Part shown: positions 9,459 to 18,141 of the stretch, one piece after another
Layout of the letters: each line of letters opens with the position of its first letter
Position numbering within the stretch: the first letter of the stretch is position 1
From: an uncultured Saprospiraceae bacterium
GTDB taxonomy: Bacteria > Bacteroidota > Bacteroidia > Chitinophagales > Saprospiraceae
NCBI GenBank assembly: GCA_943788055.1
Contig: CALSOU010000010.1
Location: 138,491-202,490, forward strand
Direction of reading: 5' to 3'
Length of the DNA stretch: 64,000 bases
Notes under the pieces: model-generated
What the model was told of the DNA's origin: nothing
The model's database searches: none
What the model saw: only the letters and a program-made list of their open reading frames with translations
Position numbers and translations under genes: made by a program

Positions 9459-10373
9459 CTATTTGAAAGTACCAATCAATTTTTCGTGAAATCCCTGCAC
9501 AACGTCATAGCAATATTTGACTGGGTAAACCCCTGAATCATCGCACAGTAGGTAGTTTTTGAACACGGTCTTATCATTATCTGGTACAGTATCATTCTCA
9601 TGTATTTCCAATCTCGCCAAGAGAGGCTCAGAAATAATATCCTCGGGAGCAATCAAATAATGACTGGCAAGCACGTCAAATGGATTGAAGCCATCTGCTC
9701 CTGCTTGCTTCCATTGTTCCAGCCAAGCGATTGAGTGATTTGCGATCCACTTGCTCCCTTCACTACGTTTTGAAAGCTGTTCCAAGTGATTATCTGTGAT
9801 CCAAACCTTACTTGATATCTCAAATGGACACAAAGTCAGTGCGACTTCAGCTTCAAACATCACTCGAAAAGCATCATTATCTAGATCAAAATTCAAATCT
9901 CTCGCTCTTGCACCTTGCGTTCCAATTGCAAAATAATCTGTTGACTTTCTGCGGCCAGCTACAAGGACAACTTCCTCGATTTGACTAGCTAATTCTGGAT
10001 AAAGCAGGATCAAAAGACCAACGTTAGTCGCTGGACCTATCGCCATTATAGTCAATTTCTCAACTTTTAGTGCGCTTGCTAGAGCTTCTACCGCATCATT
10101 GGTAACAACATGTTCTAGATTAATCGCTTCCCCTGCGCCTTTATAAACTAGAATTTCGTAGCGAGCGAAATCTGTCGCCATCTCCTTGCATAATCTATAT
10201 GCGTCATCAATTCTAGTATTTCCAAAAACAGCACTAATTCCACGAATTGTGACCGCATCAGAATGCATCAATTGAAAAATCGCGTATCCATCATCTACAT
10301 CGCTATAACCTGGACGTGTGTAACGTTTCATACCAGCTGATAGGTCAGTGTCAATCCATACTTGCTTGTTCAT
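9459..10373 (-). CDS. Inosine-uridine-type nucleoside hydrolase
   Basis: A 304-residue N-ribohydrolase that should split a ribonucleoside into base and ribose. The calcium site characteristic of the family is visible: DTD (8-10), DVDDGYA (25-31) and NFDLDNDA (161-168), with Asp233 in FNPFDVLA replacing the usual late Asp ligand block. IGPATNVG (112-119) matches the conserved GPLTN turn. The start VWIDTDLSAGMKRY contains an insertion between the first and second Asp motifs compared with classical IunH, where DxDxxxDD is contiguous, so specificity may differ. No signal peptide, so it acts in the cytoplasm after uptake. It follows the importer ATPase and precedes the kinase in one operon. Confidence 0.88.
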   Translation of the reverse strand: MNKQVWIDTDLSAGMKRYTRPGYSDVDDGYAIFQLMHSDAVTIRGISAVFGNTRIDDAYRLCKEMATDFARYEILVYKGAGEAINLEHVVTNDAVEALASALKVEKLTIMAIGPATNVGLLILLYPELASQIEEVVLVAGRRKSTDYFAIGTQGARARDLNFDLDNDAFRVMFEAEVALTLCPFEISSKVWITDNHLEQLSKRSEGSKWIANHSIAWLEQWKQAGADGFNPFDVLASHYLIAPEDIISEPLLARLEIHENDTVPDNDKTVFKNYLLCDDSGVYPVKYCYDVVQGFHEKLIGTFK

Positions 10374-10440
10374 TATATATCTTTTTCTTAAGATTATTCC
10401 TTTAAATAAATCGGTCTGTGGTTTCGTTATGGTTAAAAAA

Positions 10441-11178
10441 CTAGTCCGACTTGTTGGACGTGAGTCCTCCCCAAAAATCTATTTCATTGGCAACGCCCGT
10501 ATCCGGATCCGCCAAAAATGCTTGTTGTGATTTATAAATCTTAAGCCGTCCTTCCCTCATCAATCCAATTTCGTCTCCCATCAAGATAGCCTCCTTCATA
10601 TCATGTGTCACAAACAAAGAAGTGATCTTGTAGGTAGCAGACAAATCTGTAAAAAGCAGCTGCATATCTTTTCTAGTTCCTGCGTCAAGACTACCGAAGG
10701 GCTCGTCCAATAACAGAAGCAAGGGATTAGTAATAATTGCTCTTCCAAAAGAGACTCGTTGTCTTTGCCCTCCTGAAATAGCTTCTGGCATTTTATCGGC
10801 ATGGCCTTCTAGCTGAAGTTCTGCGATCATTCTACGAACCTCTTTATCTATGAATGACTTATCCATTCTTTTAATTCGTAAACCAAAAGCAATGTTCTCG
10901 TATACTGACAAGTGAGGAAACAAAAGATCTTCTTGATAGAGGTATACAATTCCCCTCTTGGCTGGTGGTACCGAATTCATCATTGTTCCACCCACCTTTA
11001 TTGACCCCTCATCTGGTGATTCGAGACCTGCAATCATTTTTAGCATAGTTGTTTTACCGCAACCTGATTTACCCAGAATACTGAGTGTTTTACCCGCTTC
11101 AAGATCTATATCTAACTGCTTGACAATTTCCTGATTGCCAAAACTTTTGCCCACTTTCTTAATCTCTAGAAAACTCAT
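10441..11178 (-). CDS. ABC importer ATPase, YnjD-like
   Basis: A 245-residue nucleotide-binding subunit. Walker A GKSGCGKT (36-43), Q-loop Gln82, signature SGGQRQR (135-141), Walker B LLLLLDEP (153-160) and the switch His192 (VTHD) are all present. Its ATG overlaps the stop of the upstream permease by four bases (11175-11178), so it is translationally coupled. The neighbouring YnjB-like lipoprotein suggests COG4136/YnjD rather than an iron, thiamine or polyamine system, though these ATPases are close relatives. It energises uptake through the two adjacent permeases. Confidence 0.9.
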   Translation of the reverse strand: MSFLEIKKVGKSFGNQEIVKQLDIDLEAGKTLSILGKSGCGKTTMLKMIAGLESPDEGSIKVGGTMMNSVPPAKRGIVYLYQEDLLFPHLSVYENIAFGLRIKRMDKSFIDKEVRRMIAELQLEGHADKMPEAISGGQRQRVSFGRAIITNPLLLLLDEPFGSLDAGTRKDMQLLFTDLSATYKITSLFVTHDMKEAILMGDEIGLMREGRLKIYKSQQAFLADPDTGVANEIDFWGGLTSNKSD

Positions 11179-11948
11179 AGAATTTTGTTGAATACGTATC
11201 TTTTGTTGACATAAATAAATATGACAGGTGGTAACATCAGCAAACAGCAGCTCATCGCACCATAGTAAAAATTTGATTCCTTTATAAATAAAAAGACCTG
11301 TATAGTCAGCGTCTGAACCTTCCCTACTCCAATTATTGAACTTAAGCCAAATTCAAACCAGGAGATCAGAAAGGTTTGAAAAAAACAGATAAGTATCAGA
11401 TTCTTTGAAAGTGGAAATAGAACTTTTGTGAATTTTTGGACGAGGCTTCCGCGCAAAGTCGCGACAAGATTTTCATAATCCTTGGTCTTCTCAGTCCAAA
11501 ATGGACTAAAAAATATCATCGCATAAGGGAAGGCAATAAAGAACTGAGCCAAAATAACTCCGAAAGTAGTCCCAAGAATACCAAGTCTTAAAAAATAGTA
11601 GCTCAGGCAGGCTCCAAAAACTACTGGAGCGAGTACATATGGAAAATAGCTAATGATTGTCCATAAATTTTTCTTCTTGTTGTAGTTTACAATTCTGCTC
11701 AGCAAGAACCCACATAGAGTGGAGCTCAGCGCCACTAGTAGGGAGATAAAGAGTGACAAAAAGAAGCTTTTGACAAGGCCTGTTTCTCCTCCTAAGACTG
11801 CTGCCCAATTCTTTAAGCCGATATAATTTGGAAGTATACTAGGAAATCTCCAATCAGCCGATAATGACAAGACTAGCAGGTAAAGGAAAGGAAACAATAC
11901 CCAAATGGCATAGGCTATCATTACAATTGAATTGGACGATCTACGCAT
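11175..11948 (-). CDS. ABC importer permease 2 (YnjC C-terminal-half-like)
   Basis: A binding-protein-dependent inner-membrane permease of about 257 residues with six predicted membrane segments. The EAA-like loop appears as TKDYENLVATLRGSLVQKFTKVL, the contact with the ATPase. I place the start at ATG 11946-11948 (MRRSSNS), 8 bases inside the upstream permease gene; an upstream TTG at 11985-11987 in the same frame would add 13 polar residues and looks less likely. In Escherichia coli YnjC is one long fused permease, whereas here the two halves are separate genes. It forms the transport pore with the 11941-12798 product. Confidence 0.86.
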   Translation of the reverse strand: MRRSSNSIVMIAYAIWVLFPFLYLLVLSLSADWRFPSILPNYIGLKNWAAVLGGETGLVKSFFLSLFISLLVALSSTLCGFLLSRIVNYNKKKNLWTIISYFPYVLAPVVFGACLSYYFLRLGILGTTFGVILAQFFIAFPYAMIFFSPFWTEKTKDYENLVATLRGSLVQKFTKVLFPLSKNLILICFFQTFLISWFEFGLSSIIGVGKVQTLTIQVFLFIKESNFYYGAMSCCLLMLPPVIFIYVNKRYVFNKIL

Positions 11949-12798
11949 GTGATACTGTTTTTGAACGGTGGTATGAAAAGACCACAAGCGTTAATAAACT
12001 AATAAGTATGGTATACATCACTGCGACAACATAGCCCTCCGATATTTTTGTCAAGTCATATTGATTCAATTCCCTTACAACCATAACAGAGATCATTTGA
12101 GGACTTTCTTGACCGAGAATAAGTGGAATCTCATAAGCCCCCAGTAGAAAAATAAAATACAGTATAATAATCATCCTTGTCCGATGCAGTAAAATCGGAA
12201 TCTTAATCTTAATGGCTATTTGTAGAGGGCTTGCGCCCAAAGAACTTGCTACATGAGCTAATTCGTCAAGACGTTCCTGCCGATACACGCTGATGAAGAG
12301 CAACAGAAAAAATGGCATCACAACACTGACAAAGGCTACGATAATCCCGATAGCAAGAGAATCATTTACCAAGCTAGGAAAAGATTGCAGTTGATCTATT
12401 AAACCAATAGAGTATGCCAGTCTAGAAATCCAGCCAGCTTCACTTAGAATCTGAATCAGAAAAAAGGCAACCACAATTCCTGGCATACATAATGGTAGGT
12501 AGCTCACAAATGACATGAACGGTTTCTCTAGCTTACTGACATACTTAATTGCAATCAGCATCGCAATGCCAACTGAAAAAACTACTGAAAGTATCGAAAT
12601 TACAATACTATAGAGCATAGATTGCACAAAAGTATCTTCAACTAAAACTTGCTGCCAAAATTTAGTCGTAAAACCATCATTTGCAATACCCACTATTCCA
12701 AAACTGTAAAGCAAGGCATACACTAAAGCTAGACCGAAAGGCAGCAAACCAATCAATAGAAATAAAGCTAAACCGATATATCTAGATTTACTTTTCAA
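11941..12798 (-). CDS. ABC importer permease 1 (YnjC N-terminal-half-like)
   Basis: A 285-residue inner-membrane permease with six hydrophobic segments and a clear EAA loop, LAHVASSLGASPLQIAIKIK (Gly-x-Pro-type coupling helix region). It overlaps the ynjB-like gene by 11 bases at its start and the second permease at its end, so the four transporter genes form one tightly coupled unit. With the second permease it should form a heterodimeric pore. The assignment as an ABC permease is firm; the link to YnjC depends on the neighbouring YnjB-like protein. Confidence 0.88.
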   Translation of the reverse strand: MKSKSRYIGLALFLLIGLLPFGLALVYALLYSFGIVGIANDGFTTKFWQQVLVEDTFVQSMLYSIVISILSVVFSVGIAMLIAIKYVSKLEKPFMSFVSYLPLCMPGIVVAFFLIQILSEAGWISRLAYSIGLIDQLQSFPSLVNDSLAIGIIVAFVSVVMPFFLLLFISVYRQERLDELAHVASSLGASPLQIAIKIKIPILLHRTRMIIILYFIFLLGAYEIPLILGQESPQMISVMVVRELNQYDLTKISEGYVVAVMYTILISLLTLVVFSYHRSKTVSHA

Positions 12799-14011
12799 TT
12801 ACTTCCTTTCTAAAATCTTCATAAAGTCGAATCATATATTGTGGGTCAGGCTCTTGTATAGCATATGCTGCAAGTTCCTCTATAGTTGCTCCATATTTCC
12901 TCTTTTCACGATTTTCAAACTTCACTTTCCAGTCATCGCTTAGTTTATCTATATCCAATACTGTATTCGCGTCCATCCCTGATGGATCAATTTTACGCAA
13001 CTGTGCTTCGGGCGAAATCATGTAGTTAATCACGACCATTGCACCGGCCTTATTGGATGCATTATAATGAATACCCAAATAATTTGAATTTCTAATTGTT
13101 CCATTTTTCCAAGGGTAAACTCTGGTCGTATTTGGGAACAATCCTTGACGGATTTTATCGTCAATTGACCCTTCACCAAAACCATAACACAAACTAAGTT
13201 CTCCATTGGCGTAAAGCTGATCCATCTTTGTTTGTTCTTTTGGAAAAGTCTCCCCTTCCTTCCAAAAATTCTTTTTGTTTCTATTAATCCACTTCCACAA
13301 CTGACCAGATAGTCGATTATACTTTTGCTCATCAAAGGCTCCATTTAAACCATCTTTATCTCCACTGATCTCAGCAAAAAAACTCTTGAGCAAAGTCATA
13401 CCAGAAAAATCATTACTTATTGTAAACTGACCTGGATTTTCAGCAATCCAAACCTCTAGATCAGATAGATTTGCAGGTGGGTTCGGCGTTTTCTTTAAGT
13501 CGTGAACCATGGCAAACTGTGTAATACTCCAGGGACACTCCATGTAGTTTATAGGCTGCTGAAAATCTATACTGATGTGAGGATTCTCAAAATCAATTAA
13601 TTGTGAATTTGGCAACGACTCTACGAATGGGCCCCACAAGCCTTTAATCTGTCTTAATTGAAAAAATGTCTCTCCATTAATCCACGACATATCTACTTGT
13701 CCTGAATTTGATCCAGCTTGCTTTTCACTCATTACCAATTGAACTATTTCGGGTCCTTGACCACCAACGAGCTTCAATTCAATATCATAAAGTTCTTTGA
13801 CTTTTGGGATTAAAAAATCATTCATGTAACTATTGATGGCGGGACTACCCTGCCACATCATAAAGTGCACCGTACTTCCTTTTGCCTGCAGCTCAATTTC
13901 CTTCCAATCAGTCGCTAAAAGATCAATATTTTGCACAGCTTTCTCGCGCTTACAGGCACTCAGAGATAGCAAGAGCAGCACGAAACCGACAAAACGAAGC
14001 ATAGAATGCAA
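12788..14011 (-). CDS. YnjB-like substrate-binding lipoprotein
   Basis: A 407-residue periplasmic binding protein anchored by lipid: the signal peptide ends in lipobox LLSLSAC (Cys20). The mature part resembles E. coli YnjB from memory of that family: TVHFMMWQGSPAINSYMND near the N-terminus, QVDMSWINGETF, NFWKEGETFPKEQTKMD and SPEAQLRKIDPSGMDA with LDIDKL near the C-terminus. These line up with YnjB features such as WVNGENF, WREGKDFPPSPARMD and SPDAQLRKADP. The YnjBCD ligand is not established, so this gene names the system but not its cargo. It begins the run of eight genes down to SusD and follows a terminator-like hairpin, so a promoter probably lies at 14012-14065. Confidence 0.82.
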   Translation of the reverse strand: MHSMLRFVGFVLLLLSLSACKREKAVQNIDLLATDWKEIELQAKGSTVHFMMWQGSPAINSYMNDFLIPKVKELYDIELKLVGGQGPEIVQLVMSEKQAGSNSGQVDMSWINGETFFQLRQIKGLWGPFVESLPNSQLIDFENPHISIDFQQPINYMECPWSITQFAMVHDLKKTPNPPANLSDLEVWIAENPGQFTISNDFSGMTLLKSFFAEISGDKDGLNGAFDEQKYNRLSGQLWKWINRNKKNFWKEGETFPKEQTKMDQLYANGELSLCYGFGEGSIDDKIRQGLFPNTTRVYPWKNGTIRNSNYLGIHYNASNKAGAMVVINYMISPEAQLRKIDPSGMDANTVLDIDKLSDDWKVKFENREKRKYGATIEELAAYAIQEPDPQYMIRLYEDFRKEVIEK

Positions 14012-14065
14012 TTTTTGTTAATTGAAGCAGCAAAAGCCTAATTAGCCTTCGCCTAATATTAATTA

Positions 14066-14109
14066 CGAGAAAAAGATCAAGTTGGATCTAGAAGAAGTAA
14101 AACTTGATC
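14066..14109 (-). terminator. AT-rich terminator-like hairpin upstream of ynjB-like gene
   Basis: On the minus strand GATCAAGTT (14109-14101) pairs with AACTTGATC (14083-14075) over a 17-base loop, followed by TTTTTCTC. It sits between the DUF2064 stop and the ynjB-like start, suggesting that the importer operon is a separate transcript. The stem is AT-rich and the loop long, so efficiency is uncertain. Confidence 0.5.
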
Positions 14110-14138
14110 AAACAAAATAGATTATGGAGGAAAACATG

Positions 14139-14861
14139 CTATATAGCTGGTGGGCCTCTAAGTCCCAAATAGGAATATTGGAACCTATTTGAATCCATAT
14201 TTTTGTCTTCGTGGATTGCTTGAAAGAACAAGCCCAAAAGCTCAATAATAATAGATATAGTAAGCAATAAATTACATGACTCGAGCCCTTTGAGTAGTCT
14301 CATAAAGTCTCTCCGTGAATTCAAATCAACCTTTGATTCAAGCAGATACAATGCCACAGAACTTTCAGCTATAAGATATTGTGAAAGATCATCCTGAAGG
14401 TTCCCAGTTTGCCAAGATAGTTGTGAGAACTTTTGGTAGTCAAACTGATCTCTATGCATTCCAATTAAATAAGCACCTCTGCGGAAAGAAGGACCCAAAA
14501 CTGGAACTCCTTGTGTTAGCTTTTCTGCGATATCCTTCCAATGGATGTCCCTGATATCAAGACAATCGTTTCCGACTGTGATGATACTTTCAAAGCCTTT
14601 AGCAAACAAATCCTGCATTGCGTTTGCAAGTCGCTCGCCAAAAGTTGACCCAATCTGAATCTCTTCATGATAATGATATACTGGCAAGCCCGAACTAGCT
14701 AGAACAGCCAATGTATTGTTTATCAGATGTGTAGCTACTACAGCATTTTGTCTCTTCGATTGTAGCGGACTCCATTTCTTGTGCGCCACTTCTGATTTCG
14801 CGGAGCGGCTAAAGAATAAAATTGCTGTCTTGTTGTTGCTTATCACAGGGCGAAAATACAC
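14139..14861 (-). CDS. DUF2064/TIGR04282-like glycosyltransferase-fold protein
   Basis: A 240-residue protein with features of the DUF2064 group, a nucleotide-sugar or CMP-transferase-like fold: an N-terminal TAILFFSRSAKSE strand-loop, a central TVGNDCLDI motif (the usual G-x-D-x-P metal-site loop, here with Cys-Leu) and GAYLIGM. The C-terminal 40 residues include a hydrophobic helix (LLLTISIIIELLGLFF). Some family members are linked to arsenosugar synthesis, but no ArsS or ArsM neighbour is present here, so I make no pathway claim. It is 63 bases downstream of the DoxX-like gene and may share its transcript. Confidence 0.65.
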   Translation of the reverse strand: MYFRPVISNNKTAILFFSRSAKSEVAHKKWSPLQSKRQNAVVATHLINNTLAVLASSGLPVYHYHEEIQIGSTFGERLANAMQDLFAKGFESIITVGNDCLDIRDIHWKDIAEKLTQGVPVLGPSFRRGAYLIGMHRDQFDYQKFSQLSWQTGNLQDDLSQYLIAESSVALYLLESKVDLNSRRDFMRLLKGLESCNLLLTISIIIELLGLFFQAIHEDKNMDSNRFQYSYLGLRGPPAI

Positions 14862-14924
14862 TTTTTATCTTTTCGGAATCGACAAAAATGACTATTTGGT
14901 GCCTTCTGTCATCGATAATCCTTT

Positions 14925-15317
14925 CTAATCTTCAGATGTTAACAAACCATCAGGTTTATCAAAAAAGGTTTCAGGATGTCGGAGAAAGGTTCCTAGCCAT
15001 AGGACGCTCATTAGAAAGAACCCCGGTACCGGCTTACCGTTTAATGCCTGTTCCCCAACAATAATACCACCTATATAGGCGGTACACATTAAAATTCCAA
15101 TCTTTCGAGTTGCTGGAATCCCGAGTAGAACTGCACATGTTAACTCCAAAATACCCAGTGCAATAGGATCTGTGAAATTAATCAAACGAATCGTATCAAC
15201 AACAGTTTGCTCACCAAGTAATTTACCAAAACTACTGCCCAGAAGACCTAAGACAACAAAGTAGATAAGAATATTGCCGGCAACACGAAAAACTAGTTTA
15301 TCTAGAAATGCGAACAT
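14925..15317 (-). CDS. DoxX-like small membrane protein
   Basis: A 130-residue integral membrane protein with four predicted helices. Conserved DoxX-type features are the GKLLG turn after helix 1, LGILELTCAVLLGIPATRKIG in the middle (polar Glu in a membrane helix) and a C-terminal LRHPETFF. Family members are associated with quinone or thiol redox chemistry, but many have no known role. It begins three bases after the MFS gene ends and is co-transcribed with it. Confidence 0.7.
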   Translation of the reverse strand: MFAFLDKLVFRVAGNILIYFVVLGLLGSSFGKLLGEQTVVDTIRLINFTDPIALGILELTCAVLLGIPATRKIGILMCTAYIGGIIVGEQALNGKPVPGFFLMSVLWLGTFLRHPETFFDKPDGLLTSED

Positions 15318-15320
15318 AAT

Positions 15321-16562
15321 TTATTTGTATTGATCACTGATTAAAAAACGATCTTTCAAAAGCACAAATAGTGCAACAGAAAGTAAACATAAGAAAGTTG
15401 AGACGATCCATAAAGCATCAAAACTATAACCGTCAATAATAAAGCTTCCTATTAATGGCGCCACAGTAAATGAGAGCGAAAATGTAAATGTCATTAAGCC
15501 CATATACGAACCACTATTTCTACGGTTTGATCGAGCAAGCGCTAAACTATTGAAGAAAGGTAAATTTAGTATTTCACCTATGCCTATTGTTAATGTATAA
15601 ATCAAGAAAGGAATCAACCACAACAAGGAAGACCCTGATGCCGGAATCAAAAGACTGAGATAACCAATAGCCATAAGTAGTCCTCCAAAAATCACAGGCT
15701 TATAAAACTTCCTTTGTTTTTCATAGTAGTTCACAATTGGCATTTCAAACACTACAATCAGCAGTCCATTTAAGGTAAAGAAAAAACCTACCATCTGTTC
15801 TGTGAAGCCATACACAGTTTTGAAGAACAAAGGAATCGCAAATAGTATCTGCAAAAATGCAACTACCACTAAAAACATGATCAAGATAAGCCAAAGATAA
15901 TTATAGTCAGTGTATGCGGTTCTAGCAGTAATATTAGTTTCCACTTTAACTTCATCTGGAATTTTTCTTTTTTTCATTGTCGGATGTACACTGATGAAGA
16001 TAATGAATGTCAATATTGCAGATCCTCCATTTATAATGAATAGCCAATCATACCCAAACTTGGCTGCTAGAAATCCACCTAGTGCTGGTCCTACAGCAAT
16101 CCCGAGATTAATTGCCATCCTTAATAGACTCACCGCTCTAGTCCTATTCTCTTCTCTACTATAAATTGCAATTGCCGACATGATAGCAGGACGAAGTAAA
16201 TCGGCTAGTAAAGCCGTAACAAAAATCAAGGAGCAAAATCCAATGAAGGTTTTTGCAGTAACTAAAGACCAAAATGATAGACCGCCAGCCAACAGGCTAA
16301 ACTTCATGATTCTGGCAAAACCATATTTATCGGTCAAATACCCTCCTAGTAAAGAGGAAAGTAAGGACCCAATCCCAAACCACATACCTGCTGTACCTGC
16401 TTGAATGAGTGTAAATTGAAGTTCCTCGGTCAGATATAATGCTAGAAAAGGCACCACCATTAAGCCAGACCGATTTATCAGCATCAAGCCAGACAATATC
16501 CAGACTTCCTTCGATAGCCCACTGAGTGACTCTTTATATTGTTTGTAGACTTTGCCTAGCAT
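15321..16562 (-). CDS. MFS transporter, probable multidrug-type
   Basis: A 413-residue major-facilitator carrier with 12 hydrophobic segments in two six-helix halves. The loop between helices 2 and 3 reads GGYLTDKYGFARIM, the family A-motif G-x-L-a-D-r-x-G-r. The central cytosolic loop (about 195-215) is charged. The general shape fits drug/H+ antiporters of the YajR/MdtG kind, but substrate cannot be predicted. It heads a minus-strand unit with the DoxX-like gene and is divergent from the TlpA-like gene. Confidence 0.85.
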   Translation of the reverse strand: MLGKVYKQYKESLSGLSKEVWILSGLMLINRSGLMVVPFLALYLTEELQFTLIQAGTAGMWFGIGSLLSSLLGGYLTDKYGFARIMKFSLLAGGLSFWSLVTAKTFIGFCSLIFVTALLADLLRPAIMSAIAIYSREENRTRAVSLLRMAINLGIAVGPALGGFLAAKFGYDWLFIINGGSAILTFIIFISVHPTMKKRKIPDEVKVETNITARTAYTDYNYLWLILIMFLVVVAFLQILFAIPLFFKTVYGFTEQMVGFFFTLNGLLIVVFEMPIVNYYEKQRKFYKPVIFGGLLMAIGYLSLLIPASGSSLLWLIPFLIYTLTIGIGEILNLPFFNSLALARSNRRNSGSYMGLMTFTFSLSFTVAPLIGSFIIDGYSFDALWIVSTFLCLLSVALFVLLKDRFLISDQYK

Positions 16563-16706
16563 GTTATAGTAGTAGAATTAGATTAATAGCAGTTTAACTA
16601 CTACAGGCAAAGGTGGTAAATTCGGTTAAAAAACCATTAAAACTATTTTGAATATGAATTTGTTCAAGAATGGAATCCTTACTTTTACAGCAAAAAGAAC
16701 ATAAGT

Positions 16707-18140
16707 ATGCGTATTTCATTCCTGATTCTTCCTTTTTTACTGTTGATTGGCATAATTAATCCAGCATTCAGTCAAAAAAACACGGTGTCAATTGAATTTG
16801 ATATCAAGGATTACGATAATGATACACTTTTGATAGGATACTATTACGGAGATCGAACTTTAGTCTACGATACTCTTAGAGCATCGAAACAAGGAAAATT
16901 TGAGATAAAGCAAGATTCACTTCTAAAGCCAGGTATATATTTGGCGCTTTATCAGCCGTCAAATGAGTACTTTCAATTCATGGTCAACTCCAACGATCAA
17001 ATATTCTCATTTAAAGGTAGCCGCAACGATGTTCTACCAAAACCTAAAGGGAGTATAGACAATGAAGTTTTCTTTAATTACCTAAAATTTATCGAAGAAA
17101 AGTCTGCTTTACGAAAAAGTTACAATGGCGAGATTGATACCCTTAAAAAGTACGGCAAGGATATTACAGCTTTAAACGATAGGGCAAAACAACTAGATCA
17201 AGCTGTCATGTCCAAGCAATTGGAAATTATAGAAAGCCATCCAGAAACCATGACGGCTAGATTACTGAAAAGCAACTTATCTATTGATATTCTATCATAT
17301 GAAGGTACAGAAAAAGAAATTCAATTACAAAAGTACCTATACTACAGAAGTCATTACTTAGATCATATTGACTTGGGTGATCCAGCCAATTTGCGTACTC
17401 CGTATCTAGATCAACGTGTTAAATATTATATGGAGAAGTTGACCCCTCAGCATCCTGATTCAATCATTATTGCGGTGGACTACATTCTCGGTAAAATGGA
17501 ACCATCTTCAGAGACTTTTCAATTTTATACTTCGAGTTTTCTCAACAAATATGCAAATAGTAATATCATAGGTTACGATGCCATTTACGTGCATATGATT
17601 GATAATTATTACTCAGTTGGAAAAGCACCTTGGGTAAAAGAAGAAAATCTCGAGAAATTTATCAAAAATGCGGATAAGCTTCGACCTATCTTAATAGGTG
17701 AACAAGCACCACCGATTACTTTCTACGATAAAGAGGGTAATCCAGTGAAATTATATGACATCGAATCTGAATATACAGTCATGATTTTTTGGGCGCCAGA
17801 TTGTGGGCATTGCAAAAAAGCTATGCCAGGACTAATAAACTTCTATAACAAATTTAAAGACAGAGGAGTCGAGGTACTTGGTGTTTGTACGAAGCACAGA
17901 GATAAATATCCATCTTGTTGGGAATTTATAGAAGAGAAAGAAGTACCATGGCTCTCCGTTGGAGACGAATACCACAGATCAAAATTTAGAGATTTGTATA
18001 ATGTTGTTTCAACTCCGAGACTTTTTATTTTGGATAAAGACAAGAAAATCTTGCTAAAAAGGGTACCTACAGAACAGCTTGACGAAGTTATGGAATCTCT
18101 TATCATCGAAATGCAAAATGCCAATCCTCCCAAACAATAG
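16707..18140 (+). CDS. TlpA-like thiol-disulfide oxidoreductase with DUF4369
   Basis: A 477-residue exported protein. Signal peptide 1-22; residues about 25-130 resemble the DUF4369 beta domain common in Bacteroidota; the middle is helical; and the C-terminal 140 residues form a thioredoxin/redoxin domain with FWAPDCGHC (redox Cys366 and Cys369) and a cis-Pro loop STPRLFILD. It should reduce or exchange disulfides in periplasmic or outer-membrane proteins. It stands alone between divergent and convergent genes, its stop two bases from the opposing ABC gene. Partner proteins are not evident. Confidence 0.88.
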   Translation: MRISFLILPFLLLIGIINPAFSQKNTVSIEFDIKDYDNDTLLIGYYYGDRTLVYDTLRASKQGKFEIKQDSLLKPGIYLALYQPSNEYFQFMVNSNDQIFSFKGSRNDVLPKPKGSIDNEVFFNYLKFIEEKSALRKSYNGEIDTLKKYGKDITALNDRAKQLDQAVMSKQLEIIESHPETMTARLLKSNLSIDILSYEGTEKEIQLQKYLYYRSHYLDHIDLGDPANLRTPYLDQRVKYYMEKLTPQHPDSIIIAVDYILGKMEPSSETFQFYTSSFLNKYANSNIIGYDAIYVHMIDNYYSVGKAPWVKEENLEKFIKNADKLRPILIGEQAPPITFYDKEGNPVKLYDIESEYTVMIFWAPDCGHCKKAMPGLINFYNKFKDRGVEVLGVCTKHRDKYPSCWEFIEEKEVPWLSVGDEYHRSKFRDLYNVVSTPRLFILDKDKKILLKRVPTEQLDEVMESLIIEMQNANPPKQ

Positions 18141-18141
18141 G

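Noticed and set aside
14012..14138. Possible TPP riboswitch before the ynjB-like gene
   Set aside because: No conserved CTGAGA core or second TPP element seen on the minus strand; only a terminator-like hairpin and short GCCTAAT repeats.
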